Shown here: in pieces, positions 18,253-27,474 of the stretch
How the letters are laid out: every line of letters starts with the position of its first letter
How positions within the stretch are numbered: position 1 is the first letter of the stretch
Origin: RI-153 sp963721725
GTDB lineage: Bacteria; Chloroflexota; Anaerolineae; Caldilineales; Caldilineaceae
Direction: 5' to 3'
Assembly: GCA_963721725.1 (NCBI GenBank)
Contig: CAVRLX010000003.1
Location: 124,001 to 188,000 of the forward strand
DNA: 64,000 nt
The notes under the pieces: generated by a model
Told to the model about the DNA's origin: nothing
Seen by the model: only the letters and a program-made list of their open reading frames with translations
Database searches by the model: none
Made by a program: the position numbers and the translations under genes

Positions 18253-19305
18253 TTATAAGGCGCGTGGGGAAGGCACGTCAAAAGAGACGCCAATCCGCTC
18301 TTTATACATGGCAATCTGGCCGCGGATCTCCTGGCGCTGGGCCAGGCTGGCCTGGACAGGTTGCGCCAAGTCATCATCCCAACGCTCGGCAAAGGCGATG
18401 AGATCGTCCAAAAGTTGGGCAGTTGGAATCAAGACCTCGGCCCGAATTGGCGTAAAGAGTAGGGCGCGCATATCCTCGGCATCGCCCGTGGGAAACCAAG
18501 TGCGCATGGGTGAAAGCAGTCCATCACCCACGGCCTGCACAGCCTGGGGCAGCAACCCCACCACCGCGCCCATGGTTTCCAGCCCGGCACGGATGCGCTC
18601 GCCAATCCCAAAGGGGAGCAGCGCCAGCAGGCTATCCACAAATTTGTCAACGGCAGCGGTCAATGGCGCGGCCTCGGCCAGGGCGTCATTGATAATCGTC
18701 TCCAACTGCGCCATATACCCTTGTAACGTCTCGATGATCGCGTCCACAGCCTGGATACCGGACAGAATTTGCGGCACCGCCGACTCAAAGCGGTCGATCA
18801 TGCCGGCCACAAAGCCAATCGCCGCACGCAGGGCCGTGGCCGCGCCCTTTATGCCATCCAACGAAAAGCCCAGGAGCACCAGCGCCGAAGCCACCAGTCC
18901 ATCCAGCCCCACCTGATCCATTATTTCGTAGAGCGAAAGCAGCGTCTCCAGCGCGCTTTTTTCCTCATCGTTGCCCAGGAGATTGCGGGCGATCTCACTG
19001 GGGGCATCAGGCGCGTTATCTCGTGTGAGCAGATAACCCGTGGCCGCCACAGCGGTTCCGCCCAGAAGCAGCCGTGTTAGCACCTGGCGACGCGAAAGGC
19101 GCGCAGACGGGGTCGGCGTTTCCATAGGAGTTGGCGAGGACGTGTGGGGTTGCGAACCGGCGCGGCGCAGGCTAATTGACTCGGCATCTTCGGCGATCTG
19201 GTCAAGTTTGTGCAGCATATCGTCGTCCAGGTGGCGCAGCCGACCGACAATGCGCGCTTCAACGCCACTGCGTTCGTCTTGGGTATAACTAGTTGATTGT
19301 GTCAT
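18253..19305 (-). CDS. Hypothetical membrane-anchored protein with internal Tat-like motif
   Basis: 350 residues. A charged N-terminal part (about 1-70) ends in a Pro/Thr-rich linker, then SRRQVLTRLLLGGTAVAATG (about 71-90) forms one membrane segment with a twin-arginine-like front. The long C-terminal part is alternately hydrophobic and helical (ALVLLGFSLDG, IGFVAGMIDRF, LLALLPFGIG), without clear further membrane spans. No family recognised. The layout resembles a cytoplasmic anchor domain plus exported helical domain. It precedes the SCP2 gene on the same strand. Confidence 0.7.
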   Translation of the reverse strand: MTQSTSYTQDERSGVEARIVGRLRHLDDDMLHKLDQIAEDAESISLRRAGSQPHTSSPTPMETPTPSARLSRRQVLTRLLLGGTAVAATGYLLTRDNAPDAPSEIARNLLGNDEEKSALETLLSLYEIMDQVGLDGLVASALVLLGFSLDGIKGAATALRAAIGFVAGMIDRFESAVPQILSGIQAVDAIIETLQGYMAQLETIINDALAEAAPLTAAVDKFVDSLLALLPFGIGERIRAGLETMGAVVGLLPQAVQAVGDGLLSPMRTWFPTGDAEDMRALLFTPIRAEVLIPTAQLLDDLIAFAERWDDDLAQPVQASLAQRQEIRGQIAMYKERIGVSFDVPSPRAL

Positions 19306-19791
19306 GGTATTAGGTCTGGGAGATAGGCATCGTGCGTCGCACAGATGTTCAAAATCATATCTCTGTTGTATCGCAGATCGCGCCGTGGCGTCAACTCTGT
19401 AAACGCCAACGCGAGGCTGCTCTCACCCCTACTTTTACGTTCATCTGTGCGCAATCTTGACCAGAAGTCACTTTGATGCAAAACTTTACCAGTTTGCCCG
19501 ACGTGGTTCACGCTGTGTAGATCGCTGATGAACCTGTGGAACGGATTGATCTAGATTGAACGTTATCGGTTATACTATCGGTAAGATAGGATAGATATGC
19601 TAAGCAGCGCCACAAAGGAAGATTTTCTGTCCTTTGAAAATGTCGTTGTGTGCTGTTGCGGAGTATAGAGGGCAGACCACATAGAAATCCTGTGATCTCT
19701 GCTTTTTTAAGAAGCGGTTTGCTTTATTCAAAGGCAATGCTATGCTAGATCCATCCTTTGGAAAGCAGAAAGGAAGGAAACGGAGAGGCGA
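19306..19791. other. Gene-free stretch between divergent genes
   Basis: 486 bases between the hypothetical gene (minus) and bactofilin (plus). It holds the 68-bp element at 19600-19667 and a weak promoter-like pair (TTGATC at 19546, TATACT at 19571, spacing 19). No open frame with a ribosome site was seen. Confidence 0.6.
19600..19667 (+). repeat. 68-bp upstream element, copy 2
   Basis: Begins CTAAGCAGCGCCACAAAGGA and ends TGTTGCGGAGTATA. It matches the reverse strand of 35685-35752 at close to nine of ten positions. An inner AAAGGA/TCCTTT pair can form a hairpin. It lies 125 bases ahead of bactofilin, in the same orientation relative to the gene as the copy ahead of the SGNH gene. Confidence 0.75.
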
Positions 19792-20770
19792 ATGCAATTC
19801 TTTCGACGTGATAAACGAGAAGATGAAGATGAATTAGATCCGGCATACCAGGGGCAGCCCTCGGTACGGGATCGCGCGCTGGCGGCCTTGCAGGCCGAAG
19901 ATGAAGAGCGCGCCGCAGCAGGCGCGCTTGGATCAACAGCCGCCCGCTCCCCAACCTGTGCGCCCTGTGCCCCCCCCTGTACCACCGTTAAAATCAGCCG
20001 AGCCTCCCCGTCCGCCGATCACCGAGGAACAACGGCCTCCCGAATCGGGAAAATGGAATCCGCAAGGAGAAAGAAAACCAATGAACCCAGTACCACGCGA
20101 ACGCCTACCCTACCCGGATCTGCCTGTGCAGAACCCGGAACGACCACTGCCGCAGGAACGCTCTATGCCGCCAGAACGCTCTATGCCGCCAGAACGCTCC
20201 ATGCCGCAGGAACGTGGCCCCGGACGCGGTTATCAGCCCAGCGGGCCAGTCTCGCGCACGGTCATCGACAAAGATTCGCACTTTAACGGCAACTTCCGTT
20301 CCGACAGCGATCTGATGATTGAGGGCAATTTTGAGGGCGAGATCGACTGCAAAGGCACGGTAATTGTGGCCGAAGGGGCCAGCATTTCGGCCACGGTGCG
20401 CTCGCGCAATGCCGTCGTCGCTGGCTCGGCCAATGGCGATATCACCTGTGACGAGCGGCTGACCATCCAGGCTACGGGCGAATTGCGCGGCAAAGCCCAG
20501 GCGGCCACGCTGATTGTCGAAGAAGGCGCGTTCTTTGAAGGCGAATTCAAAATGGGCGCAGGCGGATTTTCCTCGTCGTTGGGGGCTGGGTTTAACAACT
20601 GGCAAGGCGGACGCTCGCCCAAGAGCGGTGCAACCGCTCCCAGCCAGCCTGCTCCGGAGCGTCGGGAGATGCGCCGTGATGAGCGCAACGAAGAGCCATC
20701 GGCCAAAATTGAACCCTCCCAGCCGAACCGTGGCGACCTAGACCAACCCAAAAAAGATCCCTGGAGCTAG
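19792..20770 (+). CDS. Bactofilin family cytoskeletal protein, one frameshift near 19912
   Basis: ATG 19792, after GGAGAGGCGA, opens MQFFRRDKREDEDELDP; the frame shifts by a one-base gain near 19912 (in GCGCGCCGCAGCAGG) and continues as QARLDQQPPAP to 20770. A long Pro-rich N-terminal region includes three copies of MPPERS coded by an 18-base DNA repeat. The bactofilin core spans roughly residues 140-230: VIDKDSHFNGNF, LMIEGNFEGEI, VIVAEGASISATV, VAGSANGDI and LTIQATGELRG, the regular strands of a right-handed beta-helix. Bactofilins polymerise without nucleotide and scaffold cell-shape or envelope machinery. The tail is again charged and disordered. A terminator follows. Confidence 0.9.
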
Positions 20771-20797
20771 ATCTCTGAGGGAATCGAGCGATACCCG

Positions 20798-20833
20798 ACC
20801 TGCCAGGTTTTCGGAAAACCTGGCAGGTTTTTT
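20798..20833 (+). terminator. Rho-independent terminator after bactofilin
   Basis: ACCTGCCAGGTTTT pairs with AAAACCTGGCAGGT around CGG and ends in six T. The stem sequence resembles the palindrome at 47040-47072. Confidence 0.9.
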
Positions 20834-20851
20834 GGCATAAAGGACAATCCC

Positions 20852-21872
20852 ATGCAAGCACAAACGGTGGTGGTTTCGGGTCCGCACAGCGTCGATCTGC
20901 AAACAGTTGATCTGCCCGACACGCCCTTGGACGCCAACGAAGTTCTGATTGAAACCGAAGCGACTTTTATTAGCAGCGGCACAGAGCTTTCCATTTACAG
21001 CGGGCGCGAACCGCGCGCCTTTCAGCCCGGCCAGTGGTGTACCTTTCCCTTCCAGTCGGGCTATGCCAATGTGGGCACGGTGCTGGAGGCGGGCGCAGCC
21101 GTGACACGCGTGCAGCCAGGAGATCGGGTCTTTACCTATGGCAAGCATGGTTCATTCGTGCGCTACAAGACAGACCGGCTAACCATCAGCGTCCCTACGG
21201 GGATGGAGGCGACGGTGGCGGCAGCCTCGCGTATGGCGGGCGTCGCCATGACGGCACCCATTGTGGCGGATCTGCGCGGCAACCCCACGGTGGCCGTTTT
21301 TGGACTGGGATTGGCGGGCAACCTGGCCGCCCAAGCCTTCACGATTCGCGGTTGTCGTGTCATCGGTGTGGATCCGGTGGCGGCACGGCGCGATCTGGCC
21401 GGGCGCTGTGGCATTAGCCTCCGCACCGGCGGCAGCCCAGAGGAAGTACAGGACTTTATTCTGGCGCAGACCGGCGGCAATGGCGCGGAGATTACGGTGG
21501 ACGCTGTGGGGCATAGTGCCGTGGTGCAACAGGCGCTGCGCGCAACAGCGCGCTATGGACAGGTGGTCTTGCTGGGCACGCCACGCGCCCCGGTGGAGGG
21601 TAGCCTGACCGATCTGCTCCAAGATATTCACATGCGCTTTATTACCCTGCGCGGCGCGCTGGAATGGCAGTTGCCCATGTACCCTGACGGCGGAAACCAT
21701 GTTTCGCAATACAGCAAACAGCAGACGATCTTTGATTGGATGGCGCGGCGGATTGCTGCACGTGAAGCCGTTGATCTCGCATCGGCTGCCCGCCAGCGAG
21801 ATTAAAACCGCCTATGACGGGCTGTTGAATCAGCCGGAGACGTACACGGGCGTGGCGTTGTTGTGGAAGTAG
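20852..21872 (+). CDS. Medium-chain dehydrogenase/reductase, one frameshift near 21750
   Basis: About 340 residues. The N-terminal GroES-like domain has LIETEATFISSGTELSIYSG, where the catalytic-zinc cysteine of alcohol dehydrogenases is a serine, as in the zinc-independent branch of this family. The NAD(P) Rossmann fold is marked by VAVFGLGLAGNLAAQAF. Near 21750 a one-base gain moves the frame; the proper C-terminus continues as LLHVKPLISHRLPASEIKTA to a stop at 21870-21872. It oxidises or reduces an unknown alcohol or sugar derivative. It is convergent with the serine hydrolase gene across a hairpin. Confidence 0.85.
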
Positions 21873-21875
21873 ACT

Positions 21876-21918
21876 GTGAAGCGTGAAGGGTGAATCAGAT
21901 TCACACGTCACGCTTCAC
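21876..21918. terminator. Bidirectional hairpin between convergent genes
   Basis: GTGAAGCGTGA (21876-21886) pairs with TCACGCTTCAC (21908-21918), with an inner TGAATC/GATTCA pair. It separates the dehydrogenase and serine hydrolase stops. Confidence 0.7.
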
Positions 21919-21921
21919 GCT

Positions 21922-23164
21922 TTAATCCACCAACGCTTGGTAAACCGCCACCCGAAACTCGCGCTGGATCGGGTGGAAGCCACTGGGCATAAACTGGGTC
22001 ATGAAAATGGCAATTAGATCCTCTGCCGGGTCGATCCAGAAGGTTGTTGTGGCAGCGCCACCCCAGCCGTAACTCCCACGCGAACCGGGAACGGCCGCAG
22101 CCGCCACATCCAACAACACATTCACCCCCAGGCCAAAGCCATAGCCATGACTCACCGAGCCGCCAATGCCAATCGGCAACAGCGCCGCGGGCAGGTGATT
22201 GGCAGTCATGAGTTCTACAGTTTTTCGCCCCAACAGGCGCGCGCGCATCCAAAACGCCGCCGTTGAGCAACATCTGGCAGAAACGCAGATAGTCGCCTGT
22301 GGTGGAGACCAGCCCGCCGCCGCCAGAGGGAAAGCGCGGCGTCTGCAAAAACTGGGTCTGGGCTGGCCCCTTCAACACCCGCAACGGTGCATCGGCGGGG
22401 GTCTGCGCGGGATCATTGCCGATGGTATAGTCTTCCACGTTGGTGTAGAGCACGCCAAAGCGGTTCGCCGCCCCGGCTGGAACCTGGAACGCGGTTTCGG
22501 TCATGCCCAGCGGCTTGAAGATCTCGTCCTGGAAGAAGGCATCCAGCAACTGCCCCGAAGCCACTTCTACCACCCGCCCCAGAATGTCTGTGGAAAAACT
22601 ATAGCGCCACGCCGTCCCCGGTTGATAGAGCAACGGCACGCTGGCAACTCGATCCGCGAAATCGGCCAGCGACGTGGGCGGCGCTTGCTTCGCCCCTTGT
22701 CGATAGACCTCTTCTACAGGTGAATCCTGGAACCAGCCATAGCTCAGCCCAGCCGTGTGGCGCAGCAAATCTTGCACAGTAGGGGCGCGATCCGGCGCGG
22801 TCAGTTTCAGGCCGTCAAACTGGCTGCCGTTATAGACCTGCACATCGGCAAAGGCGGGAATGTACTTGGCAATCGGATCATCCAAGAGTAGATTGCCTGC
22901 TTCCAACAACATGAGTGCCGCCACACTGGTAATGGGTTTGGTCATCGAGTAGATGCGCAGTAGCGTATCTTCTTGCATGGGCAACCCGGCCTCCCGGTCG
23001 CGCAGGCCGTGACAGTGTAGATGCACGATTTGCCCGCGCCGATAGACCAGGCTAATGGTTCCAGCGAGTTTTCCGCCTTCCACATAGCGATGCATAAGCG
23101 CATTGACACGCTCCAAACGGCTGGCGGAAAAGCCAGCTTTTTCCGGTGCGACGACTTCTAACAT
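21922..23164 (-). CDS. Beta-lactamase-fold serine hydrolase, one frameshift near 22240
   Basis: About 414 residues from ATG 23164, preceded by AAAGGAGTCCCCC. The catalytic serine and lysine are in IYSMTKPITS (SxxK), the tyrosine motif is YSFSTDILG, and HTAGLSYGW and SYGWGGAATT mark the rest of the pocket. Near 22240, in a GCGCGCGCG run, one extra base shifts the frame; the correct C-terminal part is LLGRKTVELMTANHL onward to the stop at 21922. No signal peptide is seen, so a cytoplasmic esterase or amidase is likelier than a penicillin-binding protein. It lies 42 bases downstream of the enolase-superfamily gene and probably shares its transcript. Confidence 0.88.
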
Positions 23165-23206
23165 GGGGGACTCCTTTGGGCGCAAAGCCTCTTGAATAGA
23201 AAAAGA

Positions 23207-24362
23207 TTAGTGAGCAAACTTCTCCACCGCCGCCTCGTCGATCTCCACGCCCAAGCCTGGCGTTTGGGGCAGCGCAAAAACACCATCCACCGGTTCAGGA
23301 TAGAGCGTGGCAATCAACCCTTTTTGGGCGTGGGCATTGTGGCTATGTTCCAAAATGTGAAAGTTGGGGATGGCCGCCGAATAGTGGATCGAGGCTGCCA
23401 CGGCCAGAATGCCGCCGCCGCCAATGTGGGGTGCAATGGGCAGGTTGAAACTATCACACAGGGCAGCTATGCGCTTACCTTCGGAGAGGCCAGTGCGGGC
23501 AATGTCGGGCATAGCAACGTCGAAACTGCGCCCCTCGATCCACTGCCGCCATTCCCACACCGTGCGCAACCATTCGCCGGTGGCAACCTGCATATCCAGC
23601 GCCCGGGCAATCTCGGCCTGGCCGCGGATGTCCTCTGGCTGGCAGGGCGCTTCCAGCCAGCGCACGCCCAGCGCCTCCAGCCCGCGCCCCAGTTCAATCG
23701 CCGCCGACACATCGCGCGTGCCGTGGACGTCCACTTTAAGCACAACTTCGGGGCCAACAGCCTCGCGCACGGCGCGCACAATCTCGATTAGCGCGCGATT
23801 CTCCATGCGCAGATGCAGTTTCAGCGCCCGGTAGCCATAGCCTACATGGGTCTCGGCGGCGCGCACTGTATCCACCACCGTGCTGCCGCCGATCCCGGCA
23901 TAGACCGGCACATTGGGGCGAAATTGCCCGCCCAGCAGTTTATAGACCGGTTTGCCCAGCGCCTTGCCCAGCAGGTCATAGAGGGCGATATCCACGCCGG
24001 CCAGGGCATCCACATAAAAGCCGGTAATGTGACCGCGCTCGCGCATGGCGCTGTAGAGCCGATACCAGATGTATTCCACATCAAACGGATCGCGCCCCAA
24101 CAGCAGCGGCGTACACAGATCCTCCACAATCGCCGCCGTCAGCGCGCGGTGAGACCGGCGCCTGGCCCTCGCCCCAGCCCACCAGTCCGGTGTCAGTCTC
24201 TATGCGAACCAGACAAGTTTCGTGATGGTTAGAATAGATCGAGGTCCAGGCATCGGCGGCGATGGTATAGTCGCCGTAGCGTTCCACGTCAGGACGGTCG
24301 CCCTGGTTGCCATTCATATTGGGCACTTTAATGGCATAGGCGCGCACAGAGTTGATTTGCAT
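23207..24362 (-). CDS. Mandelate racemase/muconate lactonizing-type enolase-superfamily enzyme, one frameshift near 24150
   Basis: About 385 residues from ATG 24362. The capping domain reads MQINSVRAYAIKVPN to GLVGWGEGQAPVSP, then a one-base gain near 24150 moves the frame, which continues ALTAAIVEDLCTPLLLGRDP. The barrel has ALKLHLR (first acid/base strand), KVDVHG, WLEAPCQPED and ATGEW for the three metal ligands (D, E, E), PDIART, and IAPHIGGGG with the catalytic histidine. These enzymes abstract a proton next to a carboxylate, usually as sugar-acid dehydratases or racemases. The substrate cannot be assigned. The downstream hydrolase gene is 42 bases away. Confidence 0.9.
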
Positions 24363-24529
24363 GGGGTCTCCTTAGTGGGGGTGAAGGCGAGCAGGCTTCT
24401 TGTCAGCTAAATTTTAGGATAGGGACGGGTGCGGGCTTGATTGATCAAGCCCGCCCATAAGACAAATGGTAACCGATTGGGGAATAATCGAAAAGGGAGG
24501 AGGTTGCTTGCAGCGCAGCCTCGAAAACA

Positions 24530-24572
24530 AAAAACAGGGTGTGTAGACGTACCGTCTACACACCCTGTTTTT
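24530..24572 (-). terminator. Terminator of the tRNA cluster
   Basis: AAAAACAGGGTGTGTAGACG pairs with CGTCTACACACCCTGTTTTT around TAC. It starts 7 bases beyond the tRNA-His 3' end and gives a T-run on both strands. Confidence 0.92.
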
Positions 24573-24578
24573 ACTCTG

Positions 24579-24654
24579 TGGGGCGCCCAGTGGGTCTCGA
24601 ACCCACAGCCTCTTGATCCACAATCAAGTGCTCTGCCGTTGAGCTATGGGCGCC
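24579..24654 (-). tRNA. tRNA-His(GTG)
   Basis: Anticodon loop TTGTGGA. Eight bases precede the conserved T8-A9, so the extra G at position -1 that identifies tRNA-His is encoded, paired with C73. CCA is encoded at 24579-24581. Confidence 0.97.
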
Positions 24655-24706
24655 ATACTTCTATCTACAAAACAAAGACCGGGGCGGGCAGAACCCACCC
24701 CGGCCA

Positions 24707-24780
24707 TGGCTGGGGGACAGGGATTCGAACCCCAATTGACGGCTCCAAAGGCCGTAGTCCTGCCGTTAGACGATCCCCCA
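24707..24780 (-). tRNA. tRNA-Gln(TTG)
   Basis: Acceptor TGGGGGA/TCCCCCA, anticodon loop CTTTGGA, T-arm GGTTCGAATCC, CCA encoded at 24707-24709. Confidence 0.97.
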
Positions 24781-24868
24781 TTAATGGCTAACAGGGAATT
24801 GTGAATGATCCATGAAGCGACACGCACTTCAACGCCTTATTAACCCTTCACAATAGCCATCACTAAGG

Positions 24869-24941
24869 TGCCGAGACCCAGACTTGAACTGGGGACACCT
24901 GCATTTTCAGTGCAGTGCTCTACCGACTGAGCTATCTCGGC
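24869..24941 (-). tRNA. tRNA-Phe(GAA)
   Basis: Acceptor GCCGAGA/TCTCGGC, anticodon loop CTGAAAA, discriminator A. The genome continues CCT, so CCA must be completed by nucleotidyltransferase. Confidence 0.97.
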
Positions 24942-24971
24942 AAAAGGCCGACCATAAGGTCGGCCTGGTTC

Positions 24972-25045
<74 letters not shown>

Positions 25046-25130
25046 ATTATTGATGCTGAATCACTAAAAGTAGTATACCCGCCCCTGTCATTTTCTGCAA
25101 ATTGAAACCCCGTTGTGACACAGAGTTTGT

Positions 25131-25203
<73 letters not shown>

Positions 25204-25223
25204 CTGTTCCCAAGCCGCTCAGG

Positions 25224-25306
25224 TGCCGACGAGAGGATTCGAACCTCCACACCCTGTCGGGCAATAGATCCTAAGTCTATCGCGTCTGCCATTCCGCCAC
25301 GTCGGC
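25224..25306 (-). tRNA. tRNA-Leu(TAG)
   Basis: Class II tRNA, 83 bases with a long variable arm. Acceptor GCCGACG/CGTCGGC, anticodon loop CTTAGGA. CCA is not encoded. It is the first tRNA downstream of rnpB. Confidence 0.97.
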
Positions 25307-25379
25307 TTCTTGGCGGCTGCGGGCTGAACGCGCATTCCAGAGCAAAATAACGAAATACCCCCGATTCTGTGACCTTGCG

Positions 25380-25770
<391 letters not shown>

Positions 25771-25845
25771 TGTTTTGCTTCAGTTGTTAAGTTACTCAGT
25801 CGTTAATTTATAGAGACTGATGTTCAGCCAACTTCGTCGGTTACT

Positions 25846-25871
25846 CTATCATACGCACTCATCACTGTCAA
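25846..25871 (-). promoter_or_regulatory. Weak promoter-like site upstream of rnpB
   Basis: On the minus strand TTGACA (25866-25871) is followed by GATAGA-like bases about 15 positions on. Spacing is short and the start would lie some 70 bases before the mature rnpB 5' end, so confidence is low. The rest of 25771-25963 shows nothing else. Confidence 0.3.
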
Positions 25872-25963
25872 ATATTTGGCGAACATTCCGGGAATGGACC
25901 GGGCGCTCGGGGTCTACAGCGTACGATTCTAGCCCATTCTCTGCATGATGACCCTACCCCCAA

Positions 25964-26455
25964 TCAGGGATGCAGCGGAGGAGACGGGGGCGGTTGACTC
26001 TCCAATTCAGGTTGACGTGGCCCTTCCACCCAGACGCTGCCATCGGACCAGTTTTCTTGTTTCCAAATGGGCACAATGGCCTTGAGTCGTTCAATGGCAT
26101 AGCGGCAGGCTTCGAAGCAGCCATCGCCGCGGTGCGGCGTTGCCACGGCAATCAGCACGGTTGGCTCTTCGATCTCACAGCGGCCTACGCGATGCAAGAT
26201 GCTGACGGCTTTGACCTGCGGCCACTGCTGCACGATCTCAGCGCCGATCTGCGCCATCATCTTCTCGGCCATCTCGGTATAGGCTTCGTATTCGAGAAAA
26301 TCAGTGCCGCGCTCGCCCTCGGCGGTGACAGTCTCACCGCGCACGGTCCCCGCAAATGTGACCACACCGCCACAGTCCGGGCGGCTGACCCGGCGCAAAA
26401 TGTCATCTTGGGAAAGCGGCTGGTCGGTGATTTCAAAAAGTTTGGGCTTGTGCAT
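25964..26455 (-). CDS. moaE: Molybdopterin synthase catalytic subunit
   Basis: 164 residues from ATG 26455, with GAGGAG eight bases upstream. Family signatures are GGVVTFAGTVRGE, EYEAYTEMAEKMM, HRVGRCEIEEPTVLIAV, HRGDGFEA-like HRGDGCFEACRYAIERLK split over one helix, and PIWKQENWSDGSVW, which holds the conserved lysine. With thiocarboxylated MoaD it adds the two sulphurs to precursor Z to form molybdopterin. The tail is Pro-rich. moaD and moaC lie upstream on the same strand, but a structured repeat separates moaD and moaE. Confidence 0.95.
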   Translation of the reverse strand: MHKPKLFEITDQPLSQDDILRRVSRPDCGGVVTFAGTVRGETVTAEGERGTDFLEYEAYTEMAEKMMAQIGAEIVQQWPQVKAVSILHRVGRCEIEEPTVLIAVATPHRGDGCFEACRYAIERLKAIVPIWKQENWSDGSVWVEGPRQPELESQPPPSPPLHP

Positions 26456-26488
26456 AACGGCTCCTCGGTGTAATACCAATTTCCTTGG

Positions 26489-26573
26489 GAAGCACGACAG
26501 AGTGTATGGGTTCTGCTTGCTGAACCCACGGGGCGCAGCAAGCATGCGCCTGTACCGTTCTCTGTCGTGCTTC
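26489..26573. repeat. Two-hairpin repeat, copy D, enclosed by a 14-bp outer stem
   Basis: The outer arms GAAGCACGACAGAG (26489-26502) and CTCTGTCGTGCTTC (26560-26573) are exact reverse complements. Inside are GGGTTC-TGCTTGCT-GAACCC (26508-26527) and GGCGCA-GCAAGCA-TGCGCC (26532-26550). Loop 1 TGCTTGC is the exact complement of loop 2 GCAAGCA. The loops differ from copies A and B yet still pair. It lies between moaE and moaD. Confidence 0.8.
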
Positions 26574-26649
26574 GTTCACCAATGGTGTAAGTAAAGATTC
26601 TCATAACCAGGAGATTGGGAAATTTCAGACTAGCGAATCTCCCAATTTC

Positions 26650-26880
26650 TCACCCACCCGACACTGGCGGCAGCAACGCCACCTCATCCCCAGCTTTTAA
26701 GCGGGTATCCCGGTCGGCGTATGCCTGATTCACGGCCACGTAAAAGGTGCGCGCCGTGACGCTTTCGGGCAGGTGCGCCAGTAGATCGGCCACGGTGGCA
26801 TCATCGGCCAGGGTAAAGGTCTGTTGTTTGAAACCAGCTACTTGGCGCAGCCCGGCAAAAAGACGAACGTGAATATCCAC
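26650..26880 (-). CDS. moaD: Molybdopterin synthase sulphur carrier subunit
   Basis: 76 residues with a ubiquitin-like fold and the essential C-terminal Gly-Gly (LLPPVSGG), which is adenylated and thiocarboxylated. The start is GTG 26880, three bases after the moaC stop, and its AGGAG ribosome site overlaps the end of moaC. VRLFAGLRQVAG and the EVALLPPVSGG end are typical. The acceptor partner is MoaE, encoded next on this strand. Confidence 0.95.
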   Translation of the reverse strand: MDIHVRLFAGLRQVAGFKQQTFTLADDATVADLLAHLPESVTARTFYVAVNQAYADRDTRLKAGDEVALLPPVSGG

Positions 26881-26883
26881 AGG

Positions 26884-27375
26884 CTATGCTCCTTCCGCTG
26901 TGCGTTGCCAATCGCCCGATTTGCCGCCGCGCTTCTCCAAAAGCTGTGTGGGGCCAATGATCATGGTCTTTTCCAGCGCCTTTGCCATGTCATAGATGGT
27001 CAGCGCCGCCACTGAGGCCGCCGTGAGCGCTTCCATTTCCACGCCAGTCTGCCCTTTGCAACGCACCGTGGCGGTGATGATCACCCGGTTTTGCGTGTCG
27101 TCTAGCTCGAAGTCAACCGCCGCTTTGCTGATCAGCAGCGTATGGCAGAGCGGAATCAACTCTGGCGTGCGCTTGGCCGCCATGATCCCGGCAATGCGCG
27201 CCGTCGCCAGCACATCGCCCTTGGGCACGTTCCCGTCGCGGATGGCGGCCAGCGTGCTGGGCAACATGTGAACTTCGCTCTGGGCCACGGCCTCGCGGCT
27301 GGTAATCGCTTTATCGCCCACATCCACCATAGCAGCGTGGCCCTGGGCGTCAAGGTGGGTCAATTGGTTGGTCAT
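26884..27375 (-). CDS. moaC: Cyclic pyranopterin monophosphate synthase
   Basis: 163 residues, full length. Recognised by MVDVGDKAITSREAVA, KGDVLATARIAGIMAAKRT, IPLCHTLLISK with the catalytic region, and GVEMEALTAASVAALTIYDM. It completes precursor Z (cPMP) from the MoaA product. No moaA is present in the window. It is the first gene of the moaC-moaD pair, with moeA 99 bases upstream on the same strand. Confidence 0.96.
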   Translation of the reverse strand: MTNQLTHLDAQGHAAMVDVGDKAITSREAVAQSEVHMLPSTLAAIRDGNVPKGDVLATARIAGIMAAKRTPELIPLCHTLLISKAAVDFELDDTQNRVIITATVRCKGQTGVEMEALTAASVAALTIYDMAKALEKTMIIGPTQLLEKRGGKSGDWQRTAEGA

Positions 27376-27474
27376 GGGATGCTTTCTGAAAAGTCAATGG
27401 CGCAAACCGTAATGCGTGAAAGGTGTTGAGAGAATGGCGCTTTATTACACTTCGTTGGTCGTCTGCCGTCCTCT

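Noticed and set aside
27376..27474. Molybdenum cofactor riboswitch between moeA and moaC
   Set aside because: Too short and without the conserved stems; it lies within a co-oriented gene run.
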